From STF1-107 sp964457935 (GTDB lineage Bacteria; Bacillota; Clostridia; Christensenellales; UBA1242): a stretch of 64,000 nt of DNA. The notes under the pieces are model-generated. The model had not been told where the DNA came from. It worked only from the letters and a program-made list of their open reading frames with translations, and did no database searches. Made by a program: the position numbers and the translations under genes. The stretch lies in the NCBI GenBank assembly GCA_964457935.1, contig CAYWFC010000001.1:1-64000 (forward strand), written 5' to 3'. Numbering within the stretch: the first letter of the stretch is position 1; each line of letters begins with the position of its first letter. This document shows positions 1-7,084 of this stretch, one piece after another.

Positions 1-223
1 CGTCATTTGCAGTTGCCGAGATTTTCTCGGTAACTGAATTTTCATCTAATTCATTGCTTTTGAAGATATTCTTCAAGTGTAATGAAATATTATCTGCCGA
101 ACAATCAAAAAGTTCTGCCATTGCTTTTTGCGTAAGCCAAATAGTTTCATCTTTTACAACGGCATTTACTTTAATATCTTCATTTGGTATAGCATATACC
201 AAAAATTGCAATTCTTTATTCAT
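1..223 (-). CDS. RhuM-family protein, N-terminal part (cut by window edge)
   Basis: The reverse strand reads MNKELQFLVYAIPNEDIK..., then a TIWLTQKAMAELF helix-turn-helix-like segment and a SADNISLHLKNIF segment. This is the usual beginning of the RhuM (virulence RhuM / Fic-associated, phage-like) family. About 74 residues are visible and the rest lies outside the window. The ATG at 223 is preceded by AGGAAAG on the reverse strand. The family is common on prophages and genomic islands; its biochemical role is poorly known and DNA binding is likely from the N-terminal HTH. The BRO-N remnant ends only 3 nt upstream, so the two may once have formed an operon. Family assignment is by recognised motif only. 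Confidence 0.8.
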   Translation of the reverse strand, partial: MNKELQFLVYAIPNEDIKVNAVVKDETIWLTQKAMAELFDCSADNISLHLKNIFKSNELDENSVTEKISATAND

Positions 224-226
224 AAA

Positions 227-378
227 TTATCTTTCCTTTTTTAGTTTGTTCCAATATTTTCGAGTACTATCACAATGTTTATCGATTGGAGCACCGACGA
301 TATCCACAACCGAAAAAAGCCAATCTTTTTTTTAGCGTCCCACTCAGTTCTAACTTTTTTTATTTCCAAAAACTTTTA
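227..378 (-). pseudogene. Frameshifted remnant of a BRO-N (phage antirepressor-like) gene
   Basis: On the reverse strand one frame reads LEIKKVRTEWDAKK and a second frame continues KDWLFSVVDIVGAPIDK, later STRKYWNKLKKER and a stop at 229-227. Together these match the start of BRO-N / phage antirepressor proteins (EWD...W.FSVVDIV...RKYW..LK). The frame changes inside a run of eight T (A on the coding strand) at 326-333. No start codon in frame with a ribosome site is seen and the protein stops after about 45 residues, where intact members are much longer. I read it as a decayed gene; a sequencing error in the homopolymer could explain the frameshift but not the early stop. Confidence 0.65.
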
Positions 379-379
379 T

Positions 380-596
380 GTTGGACGTATATTTCTTTCT
401 GTCTATCTGCTTGATTGATTACTAGTCTACACTATTTACCTTGTGGTTATTAGTCTACTTTGCTCACTTTGTCTATTATTATCTGCAGGACTGATTGCCT
501 TACGTTTTGCTCTGCTGGCAGAGTCACATTTTGTGCTCTCAGCAATTCTTCTAGTTCTGAGACATCCTAACTTTTCTCCCATCTTAAGTGGTGATA
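380..596. other. Intergenic stretch with no recognisable gene
   Basis: AT-rich sequence between the phage-like remnants and the nrnA 3' repeats. I see no plausible ribosome site plus reading frame, no tRNA and no clear hairpin. Confidence 0.5.
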
Positions 597-653
597 TTTA
601 GAATAACTGATTTTTGTGTAGGTCAAAGACATTTAGAATAATTGATATTTGTA
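597..653. repeat. Two degenerate copies of the nrnA 3' end
   Basis: TTAGAATAA-type segments at about 598 and 633 repeat the gene's own last bases, which begin with the stop codon at 654 (TTAGAATAATTGCTTC). By hand alignment, 23 of 31 bases match between the gene end and the copy starting near 598. One instance of the window-wide pattern of decayed 3'-end copies. Confidence 0.6.
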
Positions 654-1649
654 TTAGAATAATTGCTTCTCGTCTGGGTCAGAGGTGAGTTCGTCTGTCT
701 CTGTCCTGATGAATTCCAAGACTTGCTGTTCGAGGTCTCTGATCTCGCCTTCGTACTGGAAGGCAGCGACTGTAGCGCTACCACCTCCGCCGAAACGGCT
801 AGCGATGACGGACACGTCTACATCTGAGCCTTTGCCACGCAGGCTGGCGTAGATGAAGTTTGGTTCTTTTTCGATGAGGGATACTGATATCTTAACCCCA
901 TCTATAGCCATACCCTTATCCACCAGACCCATAGTATCCTCGAATGCGAGTCCATTTCGGTCGAGGTCATTGCGGGTAATCTTCATCATAGCCACAGTGT
1001 CGTTGTGGTGCAGTTTGATAGACCCGAGCGCCTTGGCTTCCAGTTTGGTCTTGCCGAGTGACTGGCTACCGAAGTAGTACTCTTTGATAAGGTTGGCGTT
1101 GAATTTATATGCCAGCAGATCACTCAGCACTTGGTGTGTCTTTTGCGTCATAGTGCTGGATGTGAAGCAATTCGTATCTGTCAAAATGCCCTGATAGAGC
1201 AATTTCGCTATATCTTTGTCAATGACTAGGTTAGACGCCTTAGCCAGCAGGTACACAAACTCGCACGTGCTGGACACCTCGGTCGAAGCCCAGTTGACTT
1301 CGGCAAACTTGGTGTTCGTGCCATGGTGGTCTATATTCACTGTGTGGGGGATTTTCTCCGCCAGCTCGCGGTATTTGCCTATGCGAGAGATATCTGGGCA
1401 GTCGAGTATGATAGCCAGGTCGTAGCTCGCGAATGGCGACGGATTCACCACATTGTCGCGCAATATAGGGGTATATAGATTGCCTATCTCGCCGTCAGTG
1501 AAGACGTCTACATATTTGTCATCAAAATTATTCCTAATTATTTCTTTTAGCGCTATGGATGAGCACAGCGCGTCTGCGTCTGGATTGACGTGTGAGAATA
1601 TTGCTATTTTTACAGATTCGTCTATTAGTTTCATTAAGTTATTAGCCAT
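654..1649 (-). CDS. nrnA: DHH/DHHA1 phosphoesterase, NrnA-like oligoribonuclease / pAp phosphatase
   Basis: 331 residues, the usual size of NrnA. The N-terminal DHH domain shows the metal-binding motifs IFSHVNPDADALCSS, ILDCPD and NIDHHGTN. The C-terminal DHHA1 domain ends with GGGGSATVAAF, where most relatives have GGGHxxAAG, so the usual His of the substrate loop is absent. The family degrades short RNA or cyclic-dinucleotide products to mononucleotides and removes the 3' phosphate of pAp with Mn2+. The start ATG has GGAGATA just upstream and a good promoter (1671-1699). Family membership is clear; the exact substrate is inferred. Confidence 0.88.
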   Translation of the reverse strand: MANNLMKLIDESVKIAIFSHVNPDADALCSSIALKEIIRNNFDDKYVDVFTDGEIGNLYTPILRDNVVNPSPFASYDLAIILDCPDISRIGKYRELAEKIPHTVNIDHHGTNTKFAEVNWASTEVSSTCEFVYLLAKASNLVIDKDIAKLLYQGILTDTNCFTSSTMTQKTHQVLSDLLAYKFNANLIKEYYFGSQSLGKTKLEAKALGSIKLHHNDTVAMMKITRNDLDRNGLAFEDTMGLVDKGMAIDGVKISVSLIEKEPNFIYASLRGKGSDVDVSVIASRFGGGGSATVAAFQYEGEIRDLEQQVLEFIRTETDELTSDPDEKQLF

Positions 1650-1670
1650 ATTATCTCCTTAACACTGACT

Positions 1671-1699
1671 ATTGTACCACATATTGCACATTTTGTCAA
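1671..1699 (-). promoter_or_regulatory. Promoter of nrnA
   Basis: On the reverse strand: TTGACA (1699-1694), 17-base spacer, TACAAT (1676-1671), then GGAG before the ATG at 1649. Housekeeping sigma-type. Confidence 0.7.
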
Positions 1700-1842
1700 T
1701 AGGTGGCAAGCATTGATAAGGTGTGGGGTGGTAGTATTTGTGCGTGATAACGTGCTCAGGTGCAAAAGTCCTGTCCATTTTGCGCACAGTGTCTGAATAT
1801 GTGTGATACAAAAATCCACCACACATTCGTGGTGGATGTAGA

Positions 1843-2062
1843 GCGTATTAGTGCTCATTCAGCAGTTAAGGTAGAACATATTAGTAATGCCCATTCAGCA
1901 GTTTGAAGATAAAGCAGATTTGTAATGCTCATTCAATAGTTAAGGTAGAGCAGATTTGTAATGCTCATTCAATAGTTAAGGTAGAGCAGATTTGTAATGC
2001 TCATTCAATAGTTAAGGTAGAGCAGATTTGTAATGTTCATTCAGCAATTAAGGTAGAGTGTC
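1843..2062. repeat. 36-bp tandem repeat (about 6 copies) derived from the rubrerythrin 3' end
   Basis: Units contain GTAATGCTCATTCAATAGTT; three central copies are identical with a 36-bp period, and outer copies are diverged. The unit resembles the last codons plus stop of the adjacent rubrerythrin gene (TTCTCGTTCAGTAGTTTGAA at about 2071). Because 36 is a multiple of 3, one forward frame stays open for 61 codons, but it has no ribosome site and I do not regard it as a gene. There are no spacers, so it is not a CRISPR array. Confidence 0.8.
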
Positions 2063-2605
2063 TTAATAATTCTCGTTCAGTAGTTTGAAGTATGCCTGTG
2101 GGTGCTCGCACACTGGGCACACAGCAGGGGCTTTCTTGCCGACGCAGATGTGTCCGCAATTCATACACTGCCACACGCAGTCGCCGTCCTTTGAGAACAC
2201 TAGGTCACCCTTGACATTGGCGAGCAATCTCTTGTAGCGCTCCTCGTGGGCTTTCTCTATCTTGCCCACCTCGTCGAAAAGATATGCTATCCTGTCGAAG
2301 CCTTCCTCGCGGGCGGTCTGAGCAAACTGTGCGTACATGTCTGTCCATTCGTAATTCTCGCCGTTCATGGCGTCCTCGAGATTGTCAATAGTGCTAGGCA
2401 CTGCTCCGCCATGCAGTAGTTTGAACCACATCTTGGCGTGCTCTTTTTCGTTATCCGCCGTCTCCAAGAATATCTCTGCTATCTGTTCGTAGCCGTCTTT
2501 GCGCGCTTTGGATGCGTAATATGTATATTTATTGCGCGCCTGCGACTCGCCAGCGAATGCTGTCATTAGATTTTGTTCTGTTTTTGTTCCTTTTAATTCT
2601 TTCAT
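2063..2605 (-). CDS. rbr: Rubrerythrin
   Basis: 180 residues from the ATG at 2605, which has AGGAG seven bases upstream; an upstream GTG adds an unlikely extension. An N-terminal ferritin-like di-iron domain carries two E-x-x-H motifs ([10 protein letters not shown] and [13 protein letters not shown]). The C-terminal rubredoxin-like domain has two CxxC pairs (CMNCGH and CPVCEH). Rubrerythrins reduce hydrogen peroxide in the cytoplasm of anaerobes using electrons from rubredoxin or NAD(P)H systems. This supports an anaerobic lifestyle. The gene stands alone with its own promoter (reverse strand TTGCCT, 17 bases, TACAAT at about 2627). Its 3' end is followed by a tandem repeat resembling its last codons. 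Confidence 0.95.
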   Translation of the reverse strand: MKELKGTKTEQNLMTAFAGESQARNKYTYYASKARKDGYEQIAEIFLETADNEKEHAKMWFKLLHGGAVPSTIDNLEDAMNGENYEWTDMYAQFAQTAREEGFDRIAYLFDEVGKIEKAHEERYKRLLANVKGDLVFSKDGDCVWQCMNCGHICVGKKAPAVCPVCEHPQAYFKLLNENY

Positions 2606-2657
2606 TGTTTTCTCCTTTTGACAGAGATATTGTACCAAATTTTCGGCGCCGAGGCAA

Positions 2658-3269
2658 TCAATATACCAGTATTATAAGAAAATTCTTTAGTACGCACATA
2701 GTGATCGCCTCTGCCAGCACGCAAAACGCGAACAGCGCGAAGATATTGACCGTACAGTACGACCGATGCATACATTCGCGGAAATATCTCCCACTCTGCG
2801 CGCAAATATCGAGACTATTCACCGTCAGCCAGCAGAAAAGCGCAATGTACGCCACCGAGAACGCCAGCAAGCACAGAAACAATATGAGCGAATTGATGAA
2901 GCCATAGCACAGTAGCAGGCTGACTATAGTGATAATCCTAGCATATATGTAATACATCAAGAATACCACCCCGAGCGGTCTGCACCACACCGAGCCAAAA
3001 GTCACGAACACCACTCCCACGAATAGCGCAGTGGAGAGTAGATTGGACGCAAGCATCATGGCGAAATTGGTGCTACCTTTGAGATAATTTAGGAATGCGA
3101 CATTGGAGAAACTGACAGGCAGTACGCCGTTGTAAAACTTGATAGCCGATATCAGCCCAGTGAATGCCGACACCGCGACTATAAACAACGCAAAACACAG
3201 CCACGCCTTGTGCCTAGCCCACGCCGAACCTAGCCTGTATGTATTCGCCTTGATATCAAATCTTCTCAT
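2658..3269 (-). CDS. Polytopic membrane protein of unknown function
   Basis: 203 residues, very hydrophobic, with about five or six membrane segments (near residues 24-45, 75-95, 98-118, 120-142 and 180-203). The N-terminus [21 protein letters not shown] is positively charged and probably cytoplasmic. The size and helix number recall SpoIIM-type membrane proteins, but I see no motif strong enough to claim this. The ATG at 3269 is chosen; a TTG lies one codon upstream. No ribosome site is visible; a TATATT lies six bases before the ATG, so a leaderless transcript is possible, but the -35 is weak. Confidence 0.7.
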   Translation of the reverse strand: MRRFDIKANTYRLGSAWARHKAWLCFALFIVAVSAFTGLISAIKFYNGVLPVSFSNVAFLNYLKGSTNFAMMLASNLLSTALFVGVVFVTFGSVWCRPLGVVFLMYYIYARIITIVSLLLCYGFINSLILFLCLLAFSVAYIALFCWLTVNSLDICAQSGRYFRECMHRSYCTVNIFALFAFCVLAEAITMCVLKNFLIILVY

Positions 3270-3272
3270 CAA

Positions 3273-3480
3273 TACAATATATGTCGCATTTTGACTAAAT
3301 AGAAATATTTCGTATACATCTATCGGCTAAATGGGAATATTTTTGCATTTATATAATGTACATCACTTTTTGATTAGACGATATACATATATTATCGTTT
3401 TGACTAATTTTGACTGTACGATATACATATACTACCTTTGACTAAATAGAAATAATACTCGCTGACCGTCAAAATATTGG
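3273..3480. repeat. Degenerate direct repeats upstream of the FabG-like gene
   Basis: GACTAAATAGAAATA occurs at about 3291 and 3440, and ACGATATACATATA at about 3379 and 3418. No open frame or hairpin terminator is seen here. Confidence 0.55.
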
Positions 3481-3582
3481 ACAATCACGCACATTTAGGA
3501 TATAATATATAGGTGATTTATGTTCGCGAGGGGGATTAGATATCCACTTTGCATTAGGGATATAATATATAGGTGATTTATG
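3477..3582 (+). promoter_or_regulatory. Duplicated promoter/ribosome-site block before the FabG-like gene
   Basis: A 24-25 bp block containing TATAATATATAGGTGATTTATG occurs at 3498-3522 and again at 3558-3582. Each copy carries a -10 box, an AGGTGA ribosome site and an ATG. Only the first has a plausible -35 (TTGGAC at 3477-3482, 18-base spacer). The ATG of the first copy (3520) opens an 18-codon frame that stops in the ribosome site of the second copy, so a translated leader peptide is possible. Confidence 0.6.
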
Positions 3583-4311
3583 AGAAAAACAGTACTTATT
3601 ACGGGCGCATCGCGTGGCATAGGCAGAGCGATAGCGGTGAAATTCGCGCAACATGACTACAATGTGGTCATCAATTACTGCCATTCGCGCGAGAGTGCCG
3701 AGAGATTGGCTGACGTACTGCGTGAGCAAAATCCTAACATTATGACAGTGTGTGCTGACGTGTCAGATGTGGTACAGGTGGAGAAAATGCGCGCCGACAT
3801 CGCTGAGCGCTTCGGCGGTGTGGATGTGCTGGTCAACAATGCTGGCGTGTCGCTCGAGAAACTGCTGATAGACACCACTGCTGACGAATGGAATGCAATA
3901 TTGTCCACCAATCTCACATCAGTGTACCACACCACTCACACTTTTTGCCCACATATGATTAGTCAAAAATATGGCAAGATAGTCAACGTGTCGTCCATTT
4001 GGGGCGAGCGCGGTGCGAGTGTGGAGGTGGCATATAGCGCGAGCAAAGGCGGAGTGATAGCATTCACCCGAGCACTGGCGAAAGAACTAGCCCCTAGCCA
4101 CGTGAACGTGAACTGCGTCTGCCCGGGCGTGATAGACACAGATATGCTAAATGCGTATACCGATGACGAGAAAGCCGACCTGGTCGCTCGCACGCCGTTG
4201 GGGAGACTAGGCACACCAAAAGACATCGCCGACGCAGTGTATTTTTTGGCAAGCGACGAAGCAAATTTCATCAGCGGTCAAGTACTGACAGTGGATGGAT
4301 TGTTTGAATAA
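3580..4311 (+). CDS. fabG: 3-oxoacyl-ACP reductase-like short-chain dehydrogenase
   Basis: 243 residues, typical SDR length. The N-terminal NAD(P)-binding motif is TGASRGIG, followed by NNAG at about residue 87, the catalytic Ser in VNVSSIWG, and the YxxxK pair in YSASKGG. The C-terminus FISGQVLTVDGL is typical of FabG and relatives. FabG reduces 3-oxoacyl-ACP in fatty acid elongation with NADPH; the gene is not beside other fab genes, so a different SDR substrate is possible. The arginine after the Gly motif (SRGIG) favours NADPH. Expression is from the duplicated promoter block just upstream. Confidence 0.85.
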   Translation: MRKTVLITGASRGIGRAIAVKFAQHDYNVVINYCHSRESAERLADVLREQNPNIMTVCADVSDVVQVEKMRADIAERFGGVDVLVNNAGVSLEKLLIDTTADEWNAILSTNLTSVYHTTHTFCPHMISQKYGKIVNVSSIWGERGASVEVAYSASKGGVIAFTRALAKELAPSHVNVNCVCPGVIDTDMLNAYTDDEKADLVARTPLGRLGTPKDIADAVYFLASDEANFISGQVLTVDGLFE

Positions 4312-4440
4312 ATAATAATTTCATCAACTGACAAATATAAAGTATTAGAATAAATAAAAGTTTTATCAGTGGACAAGTATGGAGTATTAGAATAAATAAA
4401 AATTTTATCAGCAGGCAAGTATGGATTGTTTGGATAAATA
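4312..4440. repeat. Degenerate copies of the fabG 3' end
   Basis: Three segments of the form TTxATCAx(C/G)xGxCAAGTAT...TAGAATAAATAA follow the gene and mirror its last 15 codons (ttcatcagcggtcaagtac ... gaataaataat). They are diverged and contain stops. Downstream sequence to about 4560 is A-rich without a gene. Confidence 0.65.
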
Positions 4441-4774
4441 TATAAAAAATAAAATTATATTTAGATAATTTTCTGAAAAATTTAATAATTTTCAAAAAAA
4501 TGCGAAAAAAATCCAAAAAATGCAAAAAAAGTAGAAAAAATAGCAAAAAATTCATATTTTTTATCATTTTTGACTATTTTAACGAAAAATGCGATTGACA
4601 ATTTTTACCATATATGTTATCATTCCGATGACGCTAGAATAAATATGTGCTAGAAAATAACAATATTTTTTTAGATAGTTTTGTATCATCTTCGCCAGCA
4701 GTGAGTGCAATATGGTGGACATATGATTGCCTCATGAGAAGAATAACTAACGCAACAAATAAAACTATCGCAAC
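4441..4774. other. AT-rich intergenic stretch
   Basis: Poly-A-rich DNA, then non-coding sequence up to a terminator. Open frames here are short, low-complexity and lack ribosome sites. Nothing functional recognised. Confidence 0.5.
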
Positions 4775-4809
4775 AAAAAATCCTATGATATAGCTCATAG
4801 GATTTTTTT
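4775..4809 (-). terminator. Intrinsic terminator of the 4812-5240 gene
   Basis: Stem ATCCTATGA / TCATAGGAT with six-base loop flanked by A and T runs, immediately after the stop codon on the reverse strand. Confidence 0.85.
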
Positions 4810-4811
4810 GA

Positions 4812-5240
4812 TTACATCTCCTCCAAGTCCAAGTCGTACTGGATATTCCATTCGCCTACCAAGAATGTGGCGATCAGGAATAACGAAATACTACCAGACA
4901 GAGCCATCATTACTTCGTACATACCTACGACGTCAGCAGGCATACGACCTGTGCCAGCCAGCACGAAGTAAAGCACGACAGCCATAGCGACAGCGCTCAG
5001 TACTAGGCAGTACATAATGATGCCGGCGATGAATTTGCTACCTTTGGTGATAGTGCAAATGATGTCCAGCACCAGCACGCCGATAGCCACTGCTATCCAC
5101 ACGTAGTAGATGATCATAGCCCACATAGGCACGTCGAAACTAGCCACTGCCCACGCGAATAATCCGCACAGCGCGAATGCTATGCCCAGCAACGCGTAGT
5201 ATGTCATATTGGTCAGCACTCTCTTTTCTCTGATATCCAT
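4812..5240 (-). CDS. Four-helix membrane protein of unknown function
   Basis: 142 residues with four predicted membrane helices (about 11-31, 38-60, 68-92 and 108-130) and a short acidic C-terminus ending YDLDLEEM. The N-terminus MDIREKRVLTN is charged. The start has an AGGAGG ribosome site. I do not recognise a family. It is a single-gene unit, ended by the terminator directly downstream, with a tRNA operon on the other strand upstream. Being so hydrophobic, it could be a small transporter subunit or an envelope protein, but nothing in it decides this. Confidence 0.75.
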   Translation of the reverse strand: MDIREKRVLTNMTYYALLGIAFALCGLFAWAVASFDVPMWAMIIYYVWIAVAIGVLVLDIICTITKGSKFIAGIIMYCLVLSAVAMAVVLYFVLAGTGRMPADVVGMYEVMMALSGSISLFLIATFLVGEWNIQYDLDLEEM

Positions 5241-5375
5241 AAAACCTCCTATAAGTGTTAGTGCTAGTTTGACCCAATGTGGAGAAAATTATACGCAAAA
5301 ATTGCTATTTGGCGGTGGCAATGTGCTGTGTGGGCAGGAAAAATAAAAAAAATTAAAATATTTTTCTCTAAATTA

Positions 5376-5404
5376 TTGACAAATGTCGCAGTTTTGTGTA
5401 ATAT
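5376..5404 (+). promoter_or_regulatory. Promoter of the tRNA pair
   Basis: TTGACA (5376-5381), 17-base spacer, TAATAT (5399-5404), ten bases before the first tRNA. Confidence 0.75.
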
Positions 5405-5413
5405 ATGCAGTGT

Positions 5414-5490
5414 GGCGGTGTGGCTTAGGTGGTTAGAGCGAACGATTCATACTCGTTAGGTCATAGGTTCGAGTCCTATCACCGCTACCA
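5414..5490 (+). tRNA. tRNA-Met (CAU), elongator type
   Basis: Full cloverleaf: acceptor GGCGGTG / CACCGCT (first pair G-U), D stem GCTT/GAGC, anticodon stem AACGA/TCGTT with loop TTCATAC, T stem ATAGG/CCTAT with TTCGAGT loop, discriminator A and encoded CCA. The anticodon is CAU. The overall sequence resembles firmicute elongator tRNA-Met; the lysidine-modified tRNA-Ile cannot be wholly excluded by anticodon alone. Confidence 0.95.
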
Positions 5491-5525
5491 ATTTAATAAT
5501 CCCGCGGTACTCCCGCGTCCGATAT

Positions 5526-5600
5526 GGTCCCATGGTCAAGCGGTTAAGACACCGCCCTTTCACGGCGGTATCAGGGGTTCGATTCCCCTTGGGACTACCA
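5526..5600 (+). tRNA. tRNA-Glu (UUC)
   Basis: Cloverleaf with acceptor GGTCCCA / TGGGACT (first pair G-U), anticodon stem CCGCC/GGCGG and loop CTTTCAC (anticodon TTC), T arm AGGGG/CCCCT around TTCGATT (C-rich pairing), and encoded CCA. It follows tRNA-Met by 35 bases and shares its promoter and the terminator at 5601. Confidence 0.95.
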
Positions 5601-5636
5601 AAAAAAGTCGTATCTAGTGTGATACGACTTTTTTTT
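5601..5636 (+). terminator. Terminator of the tRNA operon
   Basis: A-run, stem AAGTCGTATC / GATACGACTT, loop TAGTGT, then eight T. Confidence 0.92.
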
Positions 5637-5682
5637 CGAGTCACAGGCATGAGTGTTACCGCCTGAAACAAGGTACTAAGTA

Positions 5683-5904
5683 TTAGTCCATTTCTCTAGT
5701 ATTATCTTCCATCGAGTCTATGAGGCGCTCCATTATAGTGCGACCTTTAGTGTACTTTTGCCATTTGTAAGTGTTTTCTTTAGAAGTAAACATATCACTT
5801 TCTTCGATATAATCACCTATAGTCTTGCCTTCATAATCTTTTAGCGTCTCGTCTGTAGTTTGTCCGAGTTCTTTATTTGCATTCTTGTATTCTTCATTAT
5901 TCAT
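5683..5904 (-). CDS. Small acidic hypothetical protein
   Basis: 73 residues from the ATG at 5904 (MNNEEYKNANKELGQ), which has AGGAG eight bases upstream. It is very hydrophilic and acidic, contains no membrane segment, and has one central EGKTIGDYIEESDMF segment. No family recognised. A good ribosome site and own position between terminators support that it is translated. The upstream ATG-like codons at 5934 add an unsupported extension. Confidence 0.65.
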   Translation of the reverse strand: MNNEEYKNANKELGQTTDETLKDYEGKTIGDYIEESDMFTSKENTYKWQKYTKGRTIMERLIDSMEDNTREMD

Positions 5905-6001
5905 AACATTCTCCTTTTTTTGAAAATGACGCACATCACTTATGTGATCACATATAGTATATCATATACATTCACCAAAGTCAAGAGTAAATTCCCATTA
6001 C

Positions 6002-6247
6002 TCAATATGTGCCTTCTAAGTCGACATCGCGAAATAAGTCATCGTCAAAGAAATCATACAGAGTGATATTCAGTGCTTGGCACAAATCCAGTATAGTCCT
6101 AGTGCCGGGATTTTTGCTCTTGCCATAAAATATACTCTTCAGCGACCCAGCGGGCATACCTGCTAGTGTAGCAAGTTTGTTCGGAGTGATATCTCGTTCA
6201 TCACATAGTGCATATATCCGCTGGGTAATAGCAGTCTCTAATCTCAT
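6002..6247 (-). CDS. Small XRE-family HTH regulator
   Basis: 81 residues, almost entirely one Cro/C1-type helix-turn-helix: RIYALCDERDITPNKLATLA, then GMPAGSLKSIFYG as the recognition helix region and TILDLCQALNITLYDFF as the closing helices. An acidic tail DDDLFRDVDLEGTY follows. It lacks a ligand or dimerisation domain. It resembles the protein at 37669-37911 in size and layout (both end with FFD and an acidic tail), so they are probably paralogues. Targets unknown; the 280 bp upstream has no clear palindrome. Confidence 0.85.
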   Translation of the reverse strand: MRLETAITQRIYALCDERDITPNKLATLAGMPAGSLKSIFYGKSKNPGTRTILDLCQALNITLYDFFDDDLFRDVDLEGTY

Positions 6248-6529
6248 AATAAATTATTTCCCCAAAGTTATAACTTCTATTAATTTATCAAATAAACTTG
6301 CAAATTGTGGGAGATATATCTTCTATGTGGCATTATAACACAATGTTTGTGTACAATACAGGAAATATTTATATGATGAGTAGTGGTGATGTTCTGATGC
6401 AAGTATGCGATTGGTGAAAATGTGATTGGTGAAAATTTGGGGATGAAATTGTTTGGAAAAAACATCTCGGGATGATATACTATTGTAAAGCGACAAGGTG
6501 GCTTTTCATATATATACTAAGGAGGAAAT

Positions 6530-7084
6530 ATGGCTGATTACAAAAATGCGCGAGCAAAGAAGACCACGACCAAGGCGCAACCTGTAGAGATAACAGTAGA
6601 CAAAAAGACGCAAAAGAAGATAAAGAAGTCGCCAGTGGCGATATGTCTGATAGTGTGTCTGATAGCGGGTGCTGTGTTAGGGGTGTTTTTGACCCAGCGT
6701 TATGCTATATTTGAATTCAATGACTACTACGTGAACGGAGTGGCGTCGGCGGAGCAGGACTACATAGAGATAGACCTATCAGCACAGAAATCCACGCTAG
6801 AGCAAGCGAGTGATGACCCTGTCTCACTAGACGACATAGTGAGCGCCATCACGCTGTCGGACGGTGGTGTGGATGTGACCATATTCGGCAAGGACATGTC
6901 AGACACTGTGACGGTGGCGATGTATTACCGAGAGGACATATCGCACGACATAGTGGCTGTGGACGCGATAGATTTGGCTGTGGCAGGGATATATTATATA
7001 GAATACACCTCCAGTCATTTCCTATTCGCTGGCACAAAACTAATCAGGACTATTATAGTAATGGGGGTAGAGATAGATGGCTAA
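6530..7084 (+). CDS. Membrane-anchored extracytoplasmic protein
   Basis: 184 residues. A Lys-rich cytoplasmic N-terminus (about 1-34) is followed by one membrane segment (SPVAICLIVCLIAGAVLGVF, about 35-54) and a soluble extracytoplasmic part with beta-rich sequence (VDVTIFGKDMSDTVTVAMYY). Ribosome site AAGGAGG precedes the ATG. It overlaps the next gene (MBL hydrolase) by eight bases, so the two form an operon, and both have a similar N-terminal anchor. No domain recognised; the outer part could be a small beta-sandwich. Confidence 0.7.
   Translation: MADYKNARAKKTTTKAQPVEITVDKKTQKKIKKSPVAICLIVCLIAGAVLGVFLTQRYAIFEFNDYYVNGVASAEQDYIEIDLSAQKSTLEQASDDPVSLDDIVSAITLSDGGVDVTIFGKDMSDTVTVAMYYREDISHDIVAVDAIDLAVAGIYYIEYTSSHFLFAGTKLIRTIIVMGVEIDG

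Noticed and set aside
1850..2060. Possible CRISPR array (36-bp repeats)
   Set aside because: Units are directly adjacent with no unique spacers, and no cas gene is present.
1903..2088. 61-codon open frame with a repeating 12-residue block
   Set aside because: It is a by-product of the 36-bp tandem repeat; no ribosome site and no independent support.
4271..4567. 98-codon reverse frame rich in Phe, Leu and Ile
   Set aside because: Low-complexity translation of A-rich DNA and fabG-derived repeats.
5429..5671. Short frames overlapping the tRNA genes
   Set aside because: The sequence is fully explained by two tRNAs and their terminator.
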